Source: Chloroflexota bacterium (lineage in GTDB: Bacteria > Chloroflexota > Anaerolineae > Ardenticatenales > Ardenticatenaceae). Taken from it: a DNA stretch of 11,279 nt. The DNA lies in the NCBI GenBank assembly GCA_003520455.1, contig DOUV01000046.1:1-11279 (forward strand), written 5' to 3'. Below are positions 1 through 6,065 of this stretch, piece by piece. The position numbers and the translations under genes are program-made. The notes beneath the pieces are model-generated. The model saw nothing but the letters and a program-made list of their open reading frames with translations, was not told where the DNA came from and ran no database searches. How positions within the stretch are numbered: position 1 is the stretch's first letter; each line of letters opens with the position of its first letter.

Positions 1-465
1 GAGGGTGTCGTCGAGGTGCCACCGGGCGCCGACGATTGGGAGCGGCTCCACCTGGAGCGATTGACCGTTCCGTTGGACGAACCCGCCGGGCCGACGACGC
101 GCTACGCGCTCGACAAGGATCGGCTGATTGCCCTGATCATGGATGGCACCGACCCCGAGCGCATCTTGCGCTTTCTCCGCACCGCCGGTGGCGGGGCGCT
201 CCCGGAGCCGGTCGAGAGCCAACTGCGCGGCTGGGCTATCGGCTGGGGCCGCATTACCCTGCGCCGGTCCCTCATCCTCGAGACCGACGACCCGGCCCTG
301 CTGCGCGACCTCCAGCGCCAGCCGCACCTGCGCCGCTTCTTCAAGCGCCAGTTCAACAACCGGACCGTCACCATCGCGGACGAGAACCTGGAGGAGTTGG
401 TCGCTACCCTGCGGCGAGCTGGCTATCTCCCCCGGCTTGAAGGGGTGGGCGAGGCAGGTGAGTGA
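1..465 (+). CDS. Helicase-associated (XPB/Ssl2-type) domain protein, C-terminal fragment
   Basis: The frame is open from the first base to the TGA at 463-465, so this is the last 154 residues of a longer protein whose start lies outside the window. The visible part has the pattern of the bacterial helicase-associated domain (the XPB/Ssl2 N-terminal-like, Helicase_C_3 group). A 'RYALDKDRL' segment is followed by a helical 'ILRFLRTAGGGALPEPVE' stretch, a 'RGWAIGWGRITLRRSLIL' strand region, 'DDPALLRDLQRQPHLRR' and a terminal 'ELVATLRRAGYLPRLEG'. Proteins of this group in actinobacteria and Chloroflexota are usually several hundred residues long. They are thought to act in DNA metabolism, often without helicase motor motifs, and no motor motif is visible here. 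The family call rests on pattern recognition of the C-terminus; the exact role is unknown. It ends 67 bases before a hairpin cluster and shows no operon link to the next gene. Confidence 0.7.
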   Translation, partial: EGVVEVPPGADDWERLHLERLTVPLDEPAGPTTRYALDKDRLIALIMDGTDPERILRFLRTAGGGALPEPVESQLRGWAIGWGRITLRRSLILETDDPALLRDLQRQPHLRRFFKRQFNNRTVTIADENLEELVATLRRAGYLPRLEGVGEAGE

Positions 466-532
466 GGGGGTCCCTGGCCGGCGCGTTGACTGTGGAACCG
501 CTTGATAAAATTTGACACGCTTTTTTGGAGTT

Positions 533-563
533 GGGTGAGCGACGGCCATGCCGTCGCTCACCC
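533..563. repeat. Perfect 14-bp hairpin (first of three in tandem)
   Basis: The arms at 533-546 (GGGTGAGCGACGGC) and 550-563 are exact reverse complements around a 3-base loop (CAT). A run of six T lies on the 5' side (about 520-525) and none follows, so it is not a normal intrinsic terminator on the + strand. On the - strand the corresponding run would be A. Two further perfect hairpins follow immediately. Confidence 0.85.
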
Positions 564-597
564 ACCACGGGCTCCGTGGTAACGCCGACGTTCGGCG
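564..597. repeat. Two further perfect hairpins adjoining the first
   Basis: ACCACGG (564-570) pairs exactly with CCGTGGT (574-580) around the loop GCT. CGCCGA (583-588) pairs exactly with TCGGCG (592-597) around the loop CGT. The three stems occupy 533-597 almost without spacers, and each has a 3-base loop. No coding function is apparent. Possible readings are a structured RNA or leader element, or a REP/IS200-like relic. Confidence 0.75.
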
Positions 598-609
598 ATA
601 GACCACTGG

Positions 610-623
610 CAACGGACAACGGA
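610..623. repeat. Tandem direct repeat CAACGGA x2
   Basis: Two exact adjacent copies of CAACGGA lie between the hairpin cluster and the first small membrane-protein gene. A third GGACGG-type echo follows at once. The repeat is short and of unknown meaning. Confidence 0.4.
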
Positions 624-677
624 CGGCGAAAGCATGGTGAAATTGCGGGATGCCTCGTTGCGTTCCTTGGCACCACA

Positions 678-950
678 ATGTTGATCTTGATCACGTACTT
701 CTTTCTCATCTCCATCCTGCTGAGCGTCGCCGCGAACTCGCGGCTGTTCCGTCGAACCCGCCTGGGGCGGTGGTGGCGCTCGCGAGGTGTGCGGCTCCTG
801 CTGGCAGCGGCCGGCGTCGCTGCCGGTCTCATCCTGGCGGGGAGTGGCTTCATGCGGCTGGATTGGATTGATATCTTCGTCGGCCTCGTCGTAGCCGCCA
901 TCTTCGCCCGCGATTTGATGGCGATTCGGCGCGAGCCCGGCGCAGGCTGA
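678..950 (+). CDS. Small membrane protein, paralogue of the 2026-2286 gene
   Basis: The gene encodes 90 residues of unrecognised family. Two hydrophobic segments are visible: residues ~2-20 (ML ILITYFFLISILLSV) and a longer one at ~43-78, split by 'GFMRLDWID'. They are separated by an arginine-rich loop (RRTRLGRWWRSRG) and followed by a short charged tail. From this ATG the protein aligns without gaps to the protein at 2026-2286. Shared positions include the initial ML, LS near residue 15, GRxW, RLL, the glycines of the second segment, a D, GLV, FxRD and an R near the end; about 27 of ~86 positions are identical by eye. That alignment is the reason for starting at 678 rather than further upstream, since no good ribosome binding site is present. 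It lies 55 bases upstream of the CDF gene on the same strand. Its function is unknown; it may be an accessory of the metal exporter. Confidence 0.7.
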   Translation: MLILITYFFLISILLSVAANSRLFRRTRLGRWWRSRGVRLLLAAAGVAAGLILAGSGFMRLDWIDIFVGLVVAAIFARDLMAIRREPGAG

Positions 951-955
951 CGCGC

Positions 956-969
956 ACGCCCATGGGCGT
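956..969. promoter_or_regulatory. 14-bp perfect palindrome upstream of the CDF gene
   Basis: ACGCCCATGGGCGT is fully self-complementary. It begins five bases after the stop of the first small gene and lies just upstream of where a -35 box for the CDF gene would fall. It could be an operator for a dimeric regulator, or a weak terminator stem for the preceding gene. The sequence alone does not decide between these. Confidence 0.4.
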
Positions 970-994
970 CCGAACCACCCGGAATTCGCGCGGG

Positions 995-1000
995 TAATAT
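995..1000 (+). promoter_or_regulatory. Possible -10 element (TAATAT) of a leaderless CDF transcript
   Basis: TAATAT lies five bases before the ATG at 1006, and no Shine-Dalgarno sequence precedes that ATG. This spacing is what is expected when transcription starts at or next to the start codon. No convincing -35 hexamer is present, since the 17-bp position reads GAACCA-like. The element is therefore suggestive only; the CDF gene could instead be read through from the gene at 678. Confidence 0.35.
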
Positions 1001-1005
1001 GACCT

Positions 1006-2022
1006 ATGACGGGCAGCCATCATGAACCTCGCCACGGCAGTGACCCGGAACTGCTTGCCCTCGACCGGGGGATTCGAGCGGTCAGGCTCTCGATGCTCGG
1101 CCTGGCCGCGACCGCGATCTTCCAGGCCGTCATCGCGATTCTCGGCGGGAGCGCGGCGCTCCTGGCGGATACCATTCACAATGCCGCCGACCTCTTCACC
1201 GCGGCCCCCCTCTGGATCGCCTTCGTCCTCTCCCGGCGCGAGGCCAACCGCCGCTTCACCTACGGTTACGATCGCGCCGAGGATATCGCCGGCGCGGTGG
1301 TCCTGCTCTTCATCGTCGCCAGCGCGGGCCTGGCCGCCTGGGAATCGGTTCAAAAGCTCCTCCACCCGCAGGTGCCGCGCTATCTTGGCTGGGGCATCGC
1401 GGCAGGCGTCGCTGGCGTCATCGGGAACGAATTGGTGGCCCAGTACCGCATCGGGGTGGGCCGCGAGATCGGCAGCACGGCGCTGGTGGCCGACGGACAG
1501 CACGCACGGGTGGATGGGCTCACTTCTTTGGGCGTCGTGGCCGGCCTGATCGGGGTCTCTCTTGGCTATGGCTGGGCCGACCCGGTCGCCGGCCTGGCGA
1601 TCTCCGCCTTGATCGTGCGCATCGCCTGGGACGTGGGGCACGACGTGCTGGGCCGCCTGATGGACTCAATCGATCCGGCAACAGTCGACCACATCGAGGA
1701 ACTGGCGGCGCAGACGGCCGGCGTCCGTGGAGTCCACGACATCCGCGCCCGCTGGACGGGACACCAGGTTCTGGCCGAACTCCACCTCGATCTCGACCCT
1801 GATCTTACGTTGGCCGAGGCTCACACTATCGGAGAAGCAGTTCGCCACACGCTGCTGCGCGAGGTGGTGCAGCTGCGCGATGTCGTCATCCATGTCGACC
1901 CGGCCGGCCCTGCGTTCCATCATCTCGCCGACCATCACTCCAGGCCGCAAGAGGCCCATCATCCCGACAGCGGCTCATCCGGCGCGAGCGGTGAGTCGAG
2001 CGCTTCGCCCGCAAAGGATTGA
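1006..2022 (+). CDS. Cation diffusion facilitator (CDF) family metal exporter
   Basis: The protein has 338 residues and should sit in the cytoplasmic membrane, exporting divalent metal in exchange for protons. Six hydrophobic segments are visible at about residues 26-48, 50-75, 92-112, 126-146, 160-186 and 190-208. They are followed by the cytoplasmic CDF domain (~216-300), which has the usual 'VRGVHDIRARWTGHQVLAELHL' pattern. The transport-site motif is H58-xxx-D62 in TM2 (DTIHNAAD) and H166-xxx-D170 in TM5 (GQHARVDG). In the CDF family this HD-HD arrangement is associated with zinc preference, so Zn2+ is the best guess, not proven. A histidine-rich tail follows (HH305-306, HH310-311, HH318-319), and the N-terminus also has histidines (H5, H6, H10); both could bind metal. 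It lies between two paralogous small membrane-protein genes, the second starting three bases after its stop. Confidence 0.93.
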   Translation: MTGSHHEPRHGSDPELLALDRGIRAVRLSMLGLAATAIFQAVIAILGGSAALLADTIHNAADLFTAAPLWIAFVLSRREANRRFTYGYDRAEDIAGAVVLLFIVASAGLAAWESVQKLLHPQVPRYLGWGIAAGVAGVIGNELVAQYRIGVGREIGSTALVADGQHARVDGLTSLGVVAGLIGVSLGYGWADPVAGLAISALIVRIAWDVGHDVLGRLMDSIDPATVDHIEELAAQTAGVRGVHDIRARWTGHQVLAELHLDLDPDLTLAEAHTIGEAVRHTLLREVVQLRDVVIHVDPAGPAFHHLADHHSRPQEAHHPDSGSSGASGESSASPAKD

Positions 2023-2025
2023 GCC

Positions 2026-2286
2026 ATGCTCGTAATAGTCCTCCTTGTCTTGCTGATGCTGGTTGCCCTCAGCGCCCTGGCCGCCACCGGCCCTCTCGCC
2101 GGCACGGCGTTTGGGCGCTTCTGGCAAGCGCCGACGACGCGCCTGCTGATCGCGGGGCTCGGCATCGTCGCGGGAGTGGGGCTGGTGCTGACCGGTCTGC
2201 GTGGTGGTGGCGTGTTCGATGTGGTTCTCGGGCTGGTGGCCCTGGTTGTCTTCGGCCGCGATGTGTTGGTGCTCAACCGCAGTTGA
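2026..2286 (+). CDS. Small membrane protein, paralogue of the 678-950 gene
   Basis: The gene encodes 86 residues of unrecognised family. It has a hydrophobic N-terminal segment (~2-22), a polar turn containing GTAFGRFW, and a second long hydrophobic region (~38-78) that ends in FGRDVLVLNR. It starts three bases after the stop of the CDF gene. AAAGGA (2013-2018), seven bases before the ATG, lies inside the end of the CDF frame, so translation is very probably coupled to the exporter. It aligns end to end without gaps to the protein at 678-950. With the CDF gene it makes a small-CDF-small arrangement. Its function is not known. A role as a subunit, stabiliser or regulator of the exporter is inferred from position only. 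Confidence 0.8.
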   Translation: MLVIVLLVLLMLVALSALAATGPLAGTAFGRFWQAPTTRLLIAGLGIVAGVGLVLTGLRGGGVFDVVLGLVALVVFGRDVLVLNRS

Positions 2287-2391
2287 AGCGAACGGCCCTT
2301 CTAGACCGGCTGCCCGCCAGACGCCGGTCATCCATGATCGTCAAGCGCATCCGCCCGCCGCGCTCGCTCGGGCAGCCACGGCCCTCCTGCT

Positions 2392-2420
2392 GCCCGGGGC
2401 CATACCGGCGGAACCCGGGC
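2392..2420. terminator. Possible stem between convergent genes
   Basis: GCCCGGG (2392-2398) pairs with CCCGGGC (2414-2420) across a 15-base loop. It lies between the end of the + strand CDF unit (2286) and the end of the - strand PLP-enzyme gene (2453). No T run follows on either strand, so a terminator role is weak. The rest of 2287-2452 shows nothing recognisable. Confidence 0.3.
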
Positions 2421-2452
2421 GCTGCGTCGTGGCGACGCCTGAGACGATGATT

Positions 2453-3418
2453 CTACTGCCACAAGTCGGTACTGAGGTACTTCAAACCCGAGTCACTGAT
2501 CAGGACAACGACTGTCTTGCCCCGGCAAGAGCCCCGCAGCAGTTGCAGGGCCGCCGCAACATTGGCGCCAGCGGAGAAGCCTGCAAAGATGCCCTCCGCG
2601 CGCGCCAACCGGCGTGCCGTTTGAATGGCTTCCTCGTCTGTCACCTGGAGATAGCCGTCGATCTGCTCGCGCCGCAGCAGGGGAAGCTGCGACATCGAGT
2701 ACCCACCCCCCTGGATCCGGTGGTTGGGGTAGGTCACAGGCTCGCCCGCGAGACTGGCGGCCCCCGAGGGCTCCACGACGAAGCACCGAATGGAAGGGTC
2801 GTACTCCTTGAAAGCGGCCGCGCACCCCGCAAATGAGCCCCCCGTCCCCACAAAATCGCAAAAAGCCTGGATCGCGCCCCCAGATTGCTCGAGACATTCA
2901 GGACCGGTGTGCACGTAGTGGGCGCGGAAATTCCCCTCCTGCCGAAACTGGTCGGCCCGAAAGGCCCCCCGTTCTGCGACAATCCTGCGGGCTTCCTGCT
3001 CGACCAGTTCCAGGTCGCCACCAGACACTTGTCCCGGCACGGAGGTCGGCAGTTGATCCACCAGAACGATCTCCGCGCCCAACGCTGCCATCATCCGGGC
3101 CCGTTCAACCGAGTTCCCGCGGGACATCACGGCGACAAAGGGATACTCCTTGATCCCGCAGACAATCGCCAGTCCGGTCCCCGTATTGCCACTGGTAAGC
3201 TCGACGACCGTCTGGCCCGGCGGGAGCGTGCCCGCCGCCTCCGCATCCTCGATCATCTGGCGGGCAATGCGATCCTTCTTGGAAAAGCCCGGATTGAGAT
3301 ACTCCAACTTGGCGAGGATGCGGCCTTCCACTCCTGTGGTCATCCGGGCCAGCTCCACGAGCGGTGTCTGGCCGATGGCTTCCATGGCGGAGCCCAAGAC
3401 ACCCGGCGATGGCATCAT
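2453..3418 (-). CDS. Cysteine synthase family PLP-dependent enzyme
   Basis: The protein has 321 residues, the usual length for O-acetylserine sulfhydrylase/cystathionine beta-synthase-type fold-II PLP enzymes. Landmarks run in family order. 'GQTPLVEL' lies near residue 16 and 'NPGFSKKDR' at 42-50, with K48 in the position of the PLP-binding lysine. The substrate loop TSGNTG is at 75-80, the phosphate-binding GTGGS at 191-195, and SDSG at 308-311 holds the serine that contacts the pyridine ring. These enzymes form cysteine or cystathionine by beta-replacement. The 'MSRGNSVERARMMAALGAEIVLV' region and an insert at ~124-135 place it in a divergent subgroup, so O-acetylserine as substrate is not assured. 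The start is supported by GAGGAAG (3432-3426) seven bases before the first of two consecutive ATGs. It lies 80 bases downstream of a PPOX flavoprotein gene on the same strand, and cotranscription is possible. Confidence 0.88.
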   Translation of the reverse strand: MMPSPGVLGSAMEAIGQTPLVELARMTTGVEGRILAKLEYLNPGFSKKDRIARQMIEDAEAAGTLPPGQTVVELTSGNTGTGLAIVCGIKEYPFVAVMSRGNSVERARMMAALGAEIVLVDQLPTSVPGQVSGGDLELVEQEARRIVAERGAFRADQFRQEGNFRAHYVHTGPECLEQSGGAIQAFCDFVGTGGSFAGCAAAFKEYDPSIRCFVVEPSGAASLAGEPVTYPNHRIQGGGYSMSQLPLLRREQIDGYLQVTDEEAIQTARRLARAEGIFAGFSAGANVAAALQLLRGSCRGKTVVVLISDSGLKYLSTDLWQ

Positions 3419-3498
3419 TTGAATTCTTCCTCGCTTCTTCCTTGCCGGCGGTGACGCTCCCCGCGAGATACACCTGGTGGGACGAGGGGGATCAATCG

Positions 3499-3915
3499 CT
3501 AATGCCCGCGCAGGTGGGTGGGCGTCACACGAATGGCAACCGAATAGGACTTGGTAAAGTCTTCTCGTGACACTCCAATCCGGGCAAAACCGGCCTGATA
3601 CTTTTGGCCGTAGGCCGCAATTTCGTTTGCGGACGGTCCATTCACATCGATAGACGCTTCACCCCACAAGACGACGATGTTCCCGCCCAGCCCGTCGCTG
3701 TCCAAATTGAGGGCGACTTTCGGGTTGCGCTCGATGTTCCGCAGCTTTTGCGCCTGAGGCCGGCTGAAGATCAGGAACGTCTCGCCGTCCCACAGAAACC
3801 AGACGGGGGTTGGCTGTGGCGTGAGATCAGCCCGGACCGTGGTAAACCAGATGACCTGCTCTTCTTCCAAACGGCGAGCAACCCGGGATCCGAATTCGGT
3901 GCTTGTGTCGAACAT
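3499..3915 (-). CDS. PPOX-class, probable F420-dependent oxidoreductase (Rv3369-like)
   Basis: The protein has 138 residues, the expected size for a single split-barrel FMN/F420-binding domain of the pyridoxamine-phosphate-oxidase superfamily. Family features are 'VIWFTTVRADLTPQPTPVWFLWDGETFLIFS' near the N-terminus, 'KLRNIERNPKVALNLDSDG' in the middle, and 'GEASID' leading to the terminal 'AIRVTPTHLRG'. The pattern fits the TIGR03667/Rv3369 subgroup of small soluble flavin- or F420-using enzymes; the physiological substrate is unknown. The ATG at 3915 is chosen because AAAGGAG (3929-3923) lies seven bases before it. The frame could extend upstream to 3981, but the extra residues look unlike the family. 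A second, only distantly similar PPOX gene lies upstream on the same strand, separated by a hairpin. Confidence 0.85.
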   Translation of the reverse strand: MFDTSTEFGSRVARRLEEEQVIWFTTVRADLTPQPTPVWFLWDGETFLIFSRPQAQKLRNIERNPKVALNLDSDGLGGNIVVLWGEASIDVNGPSANEIAAYGQKYQAGFARIGVSREDFTKSYSVAIRVTPTHLRGH

Positions 3916-3979
3916 CAAAGCGCTCCTTTCAAGACAAAATGATTGGCGATCGCGGCCGACCGCGTCTCCTGCCAATGCC

Positions 3980-4006
3980 AACGCCCCCGGAAGGGCCGGG
4001 GGCGTT
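3980..4006 (-). terminator. GC-rich hairpin downstream of the 4035-4466 gene
   Basis: An 11-bp perfect stem pairs AACGCCCCCGG (3980-3990) with CCGGGGGCGTT (3996-4006) around a 5-base loop. It begins 28 bases after the stop of the Rv1155-like gene on the - strand. A short T run (4005-4007) lies on the + strand side; the - strand side reads TTGGCATTGG. It is probably an intrinsic terminator or processing hairpin ending the upstream transcript. It would then separate the two PPOX genes into different units. Confidence 0.6.
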
Positions 4007-4034
4007 TATCGCGCACGCGAGTGCTGGGAATAGC

Positions 4035-4466
4035 TCAGCCATTGCCGCGGACGTGCTCGGGCGCGACCTTGTACTTGTAGCGGGTTTCGTCTGCCGGACC
4101 GGGATACTTCTCGAGGCCGCGATACCGCTTCGCAAGGAAGTCGATGTGCTCGCGGACGCCCTGCTCGCTGATCTCGATCACTGGCCCCCGAATCGCCAGA
4201 TAGCGGTAGGGGTTGTCCGGATCGATGATCACCAACGCGACGTAGGGGTTCTCCCGGATGGCCCGGTCCTTCAGGCGACCCTGGGCGGAGTTGAAGTAGA
4301 CATAACCGTCCTTCTCGTTAAACCAGACCGGTGTCACCTGCGGTGTCCCATCCGGCAGCGTCGTGGCGAGAGCGGCAACAATCGGCCGCTCAACCAGATC
4401 GCGGTAGGCGTCCGGGATTGGCTCGATGCCGGCATCTTCACGAACATTTTCCACGTTTGTAGCCAT
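4035..4466 (-). CDS. PPOX-class F420-dependent oxidoreductase (Rv1155-like)
   Basis: The protein has 143 residues and is a soluble split-barrel enzyme. The pattern 'IPDAYRDLVERPIVAALATTLPDGTPQVTPVWF' (residues ~17-49) is typical of the TIGR03618/Rv1155 subgroup. So are 'YVYFNSAQGRLKDRAIRENPYVALVIIDPDNPYRYLAIRGPV' and a closing 'HIDFLAKRYRGLEKYPG'. Members bind F420 (some FMN) and reduce small or quinone-like substrates; the substrate here is unknown. The start is well supported by GAGGAGG (4480-4474), seven bases before the ATG. It is transcribed away from the EamA gene, with 325 bases between the two starts. It differs from the neighbouring Rv3369-like gene enough that the pair is not a recent duplication. 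Confidence 0.88.
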   Translation of the reverse strand: MATNVENVREDAGIEPIPDAYRDLVERPIVAALATTLPDGTPQVTPVWFNEKDGYVYFNSAQGRLKDRAIRENPYVALVIIDPDNPYRYLAIRGPVIEISEQGVREHIDFLAKRYRGLEKYPGPADETRYKYKVAPEHVRGNG

Positions 4467-4697
4467 TCGATTGCCTCCTCAACTGGCTCGATATTGTTCC
4501 ATCGAAAAGCGTACAGCAAATTACGAGCCAGAGCAAGTCGGCGCCGAAGTGGGAGCGCCGCGCGTCTGCCTCGCGCTCGCGGCACCTGCCACGCCTCTAC
4601 AGGAAGCCCCCGCCTCCCACGCCGAGCAGGGTACCGTGAAAACGGATCACTCCTGCCACCCGCTCGCGACTGTCGTCCCGTTGGAGCAGCATCCGCC

Positions 4698-4726
4698 TTA
4701 TCAAAGAAGATACTTTGCTCTACAAT
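4698..4726 (+). promoter_or_regulatory. Probable sigma70-type promoter of the EamA gene
   Basis: TTATCA (4698-4703), a 17-base spacer and TACAAT (4721-4726) give a fair match to the housekeeping consensus, about 66 bases upstream of the ATG at 4792. The rest of the 4467-4791 interval shows no further recognisable feature. A promoter for the divergent gene at 4466 must also lie there, but no clear boxes could be assigned. Confidence 0.5.
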
Positions 4727-4791
4727 GCAACTCGGTGCACCATCGTACCGACCGGATTTGACGCTCACTCCCCACGTGCGAGGAATCCCGT

Positions 4792-5736
4792 ATGATCACA
4801 CCCGCGGCCTTTCGACGCGGCCTCATCCTCATCGTGCTGGCGGCGGTCTTGTGGGGCACGACCGGACTGACCTCCAGGATGCTCTACCGGCTCTCGGCGG
4901 TGGATGCCCTGAGCATCGGTTTTTTGCGCTTGCTGATCGCGGCGCCGGCGATGCTCCTGATAGGCCATGCCCTGGCACCTGGCAGCCTCGGGCCGATGGC
5001 TCGCCGCGACTGGCGGGCCGTGGCGCTCTTTGGGCTCGGCGTGGCCGGCTACAATTACTGCTTCTTCGCCGCTGTCGCTCGCACCTCCGTCACGGCGGCG
5101 ACGCTCCTGGCGCTGTGCACGGCGCCGCTCTTCGTCGCCCTACTGGCACGGCTCCTTCTGGCCGAACCCCTGACCCGGCCGGTGGTGCTGGCCCTGGCGG
5201 CCGGACTCACCGGCACGATCTTACTCGTCGGCAGTCAGGGCGGGCATGACCTGCTGCGTCGCGACGCCCTCGCCGGCAACCTGCTGGCCATTGGTGCCGC
5301 GCTCTCCTATGCCGGTGTCGCCCTCGTGGGCCGAGCCAAGAGCCAGCAGGCAGCCCCCGGCTCGTTCGTGGCGCTGGCATTCGCGGCGGGGCTGATCTTC
5401 CTGGCGCCGGTGGCCCTCAGCCGGCGTCTGAGCCTCCCCACCACCGGCCCCGCCTGGCTGGCAATGCTCTACTTGAGCCTGGTGCCGACCGCCCTCGCCT
5501 ACCTGATCTACATCTTTGGCCTGCGCACCGTGCCGGCGACGACCTCGACCATCGGCACGCTGGTCGAGCCGCTGACGGCGGCGCTCCTGGCTGCGCTATT
5601 CCTGGGCGAGCGCCTGCCGCCGAGCGGCCTCGTTGGCGCCGGGTTGCTTCTCAGCAGCCTGGCGATTCTCTCGCTGGGCGACCTCGCCCGCCGCCGGAGA
5701 CGTCCGTTTCGGCAGCGGGCGCCCACACCCGGATAA
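4792..5736 (+). CDS. EamA/DMT superfamily transporter
   Basis: The protein has 314 residues and about ten hydrophobic segments arranged as two EamA repeats (residues ~10-145 and ~155-298), the standard size for this drug/metabolite exporter family. The first repeat opens with the typical 'AVLWGTTGLTSRML' and carries 'FLRLLIAAPAMLL'. The second ends with the hallmark 'TSTIGTLVEPLTAALLAALFLGERL' and a last helix near 'GLLLSSLAILSLG', followed by an arginine-rich cytoplasmic tail. Members move small metabolites or amino acids across the cytoplasmic membrane; the substrate cannot be read from sequence. GAGGA (4780-4784) lies seven bases before the ATG. It appears to be a single-gene unit with its own promoter and is divergent from the Rv1155-like gene. 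Confidence 0.9.
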   Translation: MITPAAFRRGLILIVLAAVLWGTTGLTSRMLYRLSAVDALSIGFLRLLIAAPAMLLIGHALAPGSLGPMARRDWRAVALFGLGVAGYNYCFFAAVARTSVTAATLLALCTAPLFVALLARLLLAEPLTRPVVLALAAGLTGTILLVGSQGGHDLLRRDALAGNLLAIGAALSYAGVALVGRAKSQQAAPGSFVALAFAAGLIFLAPVALSRRLSLPTTGPAWLAMLYLSLVPTALAYLIYIFGLRTVPATTSTIGTLVEPLTAALLAALFLGERLPPSGLVGAGLLLSSLAILSLGDLARRRRRPFRQRAPTPG

Positions 5737-5835
5737 GCGATGATTGTCTCGACGGTGGAAGGGGCGCCGCGCCCACCCAACCGCTCCTCTCCTTGTCGAA
5801 GAGGGCTGCTCAACACTCAGGCACAAGAGGTGCAA

Positions 5836-6041
5836 TGGCTTGATCCGGGAATCGCCGGCGCCCAGATCCAGCCCCACAATGCGTTCATCGGGCCCGCAGC
5901 GGGCGCTCAGCATCAGGATCAATACGCACAGCCCGCTCGTAAACACCAGTGACCCACCGGGCCATCCACGCCTGGCAGCCTGAGATCCAGGCTGACCAGA
6001 TCGTAGTCGTGGGCCATGGCAGGTTCCAGCCCACCACCCTG
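5836..6041 (-). pseudogene. Response-regulator receiver domain relic, frameshifted and truncated
   Basis: On the - strand, the frame entered at 6041 reads 'AHDYDLVSLDLRLPGVDG', then runs into TGA at 5921-5919. One frame over, from 5922, it continues as 'LILMLSARCGPDERIVGLDLGAGDSRIKP'. Joined, these reproduce the order of an OmpR-type receiver domain. The phospho-acceptor aspartate is in LDL, then LPGVDG, then the conserved S/T in MLSAR, then GLDxGAGD in place of GLDAGADD, then the conserved lysine in IKP. A one-base loss near 5923 explains the break. The first ~40 residues (with the acidic pair) and the whole DNA-binding half are missing, and a TAA lies just upstream at 6044-6042. It cannot encode a working regulator. 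It sits between the end of the EamA gene and the end of the threonine-synthase-like gene. No partner histidine kinase is seen. Outside the relic, 5737-5835 and 6042-6065 show nothing else recognisable. Confidence 0.75.
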
Positions 6042-6065
6042 TTATGGCAACGCTCCTCCCGCATA

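Noticed and set aside
520..563. T run and hairpin read as an intrinsic terminator of the helicase-associated gene
   Set aside because: The T run precedes the stem on the + strand, the wrong order for a + strand terminator. On the - strand the run would be A.
525..677. N-terminal extension of the first small membrane protein from an upstream ATG
   Set aside because: It would translate the hairpin cluster. The ungapped alignment with the paralogue begins exactly at the ATG at 678.
634..684. 16-codon leader-like frame whose stop overlaps the start of the 678 gene
   Set aside because: It has no ribosome binding site and no attenuator-type codon run. Translational coupling is possible but there is no positive evidence.
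850..1641. 263-codon open frame on the - strand
   Set aside because: It is antisense to the CDF gene, with a low-complexity, charge-rich translation; it is a product of high GC.
2201..2836. 211-codon open frame on the + strand across the convergent gap
   Set aside because: It overlaps the second small membrane-protein gene and is antisense to the cysteine-synthase-like gene; no family resemblance.
3903..5249. 448-codon open frame on the + strand
   Set aside because: It runs antisense to the two PPOX genes and then out of frame through the EamA gene. The translation is arginine/proline-rich and resembles no family, whereas the competing frames are clear family members with ribosome binding sites.
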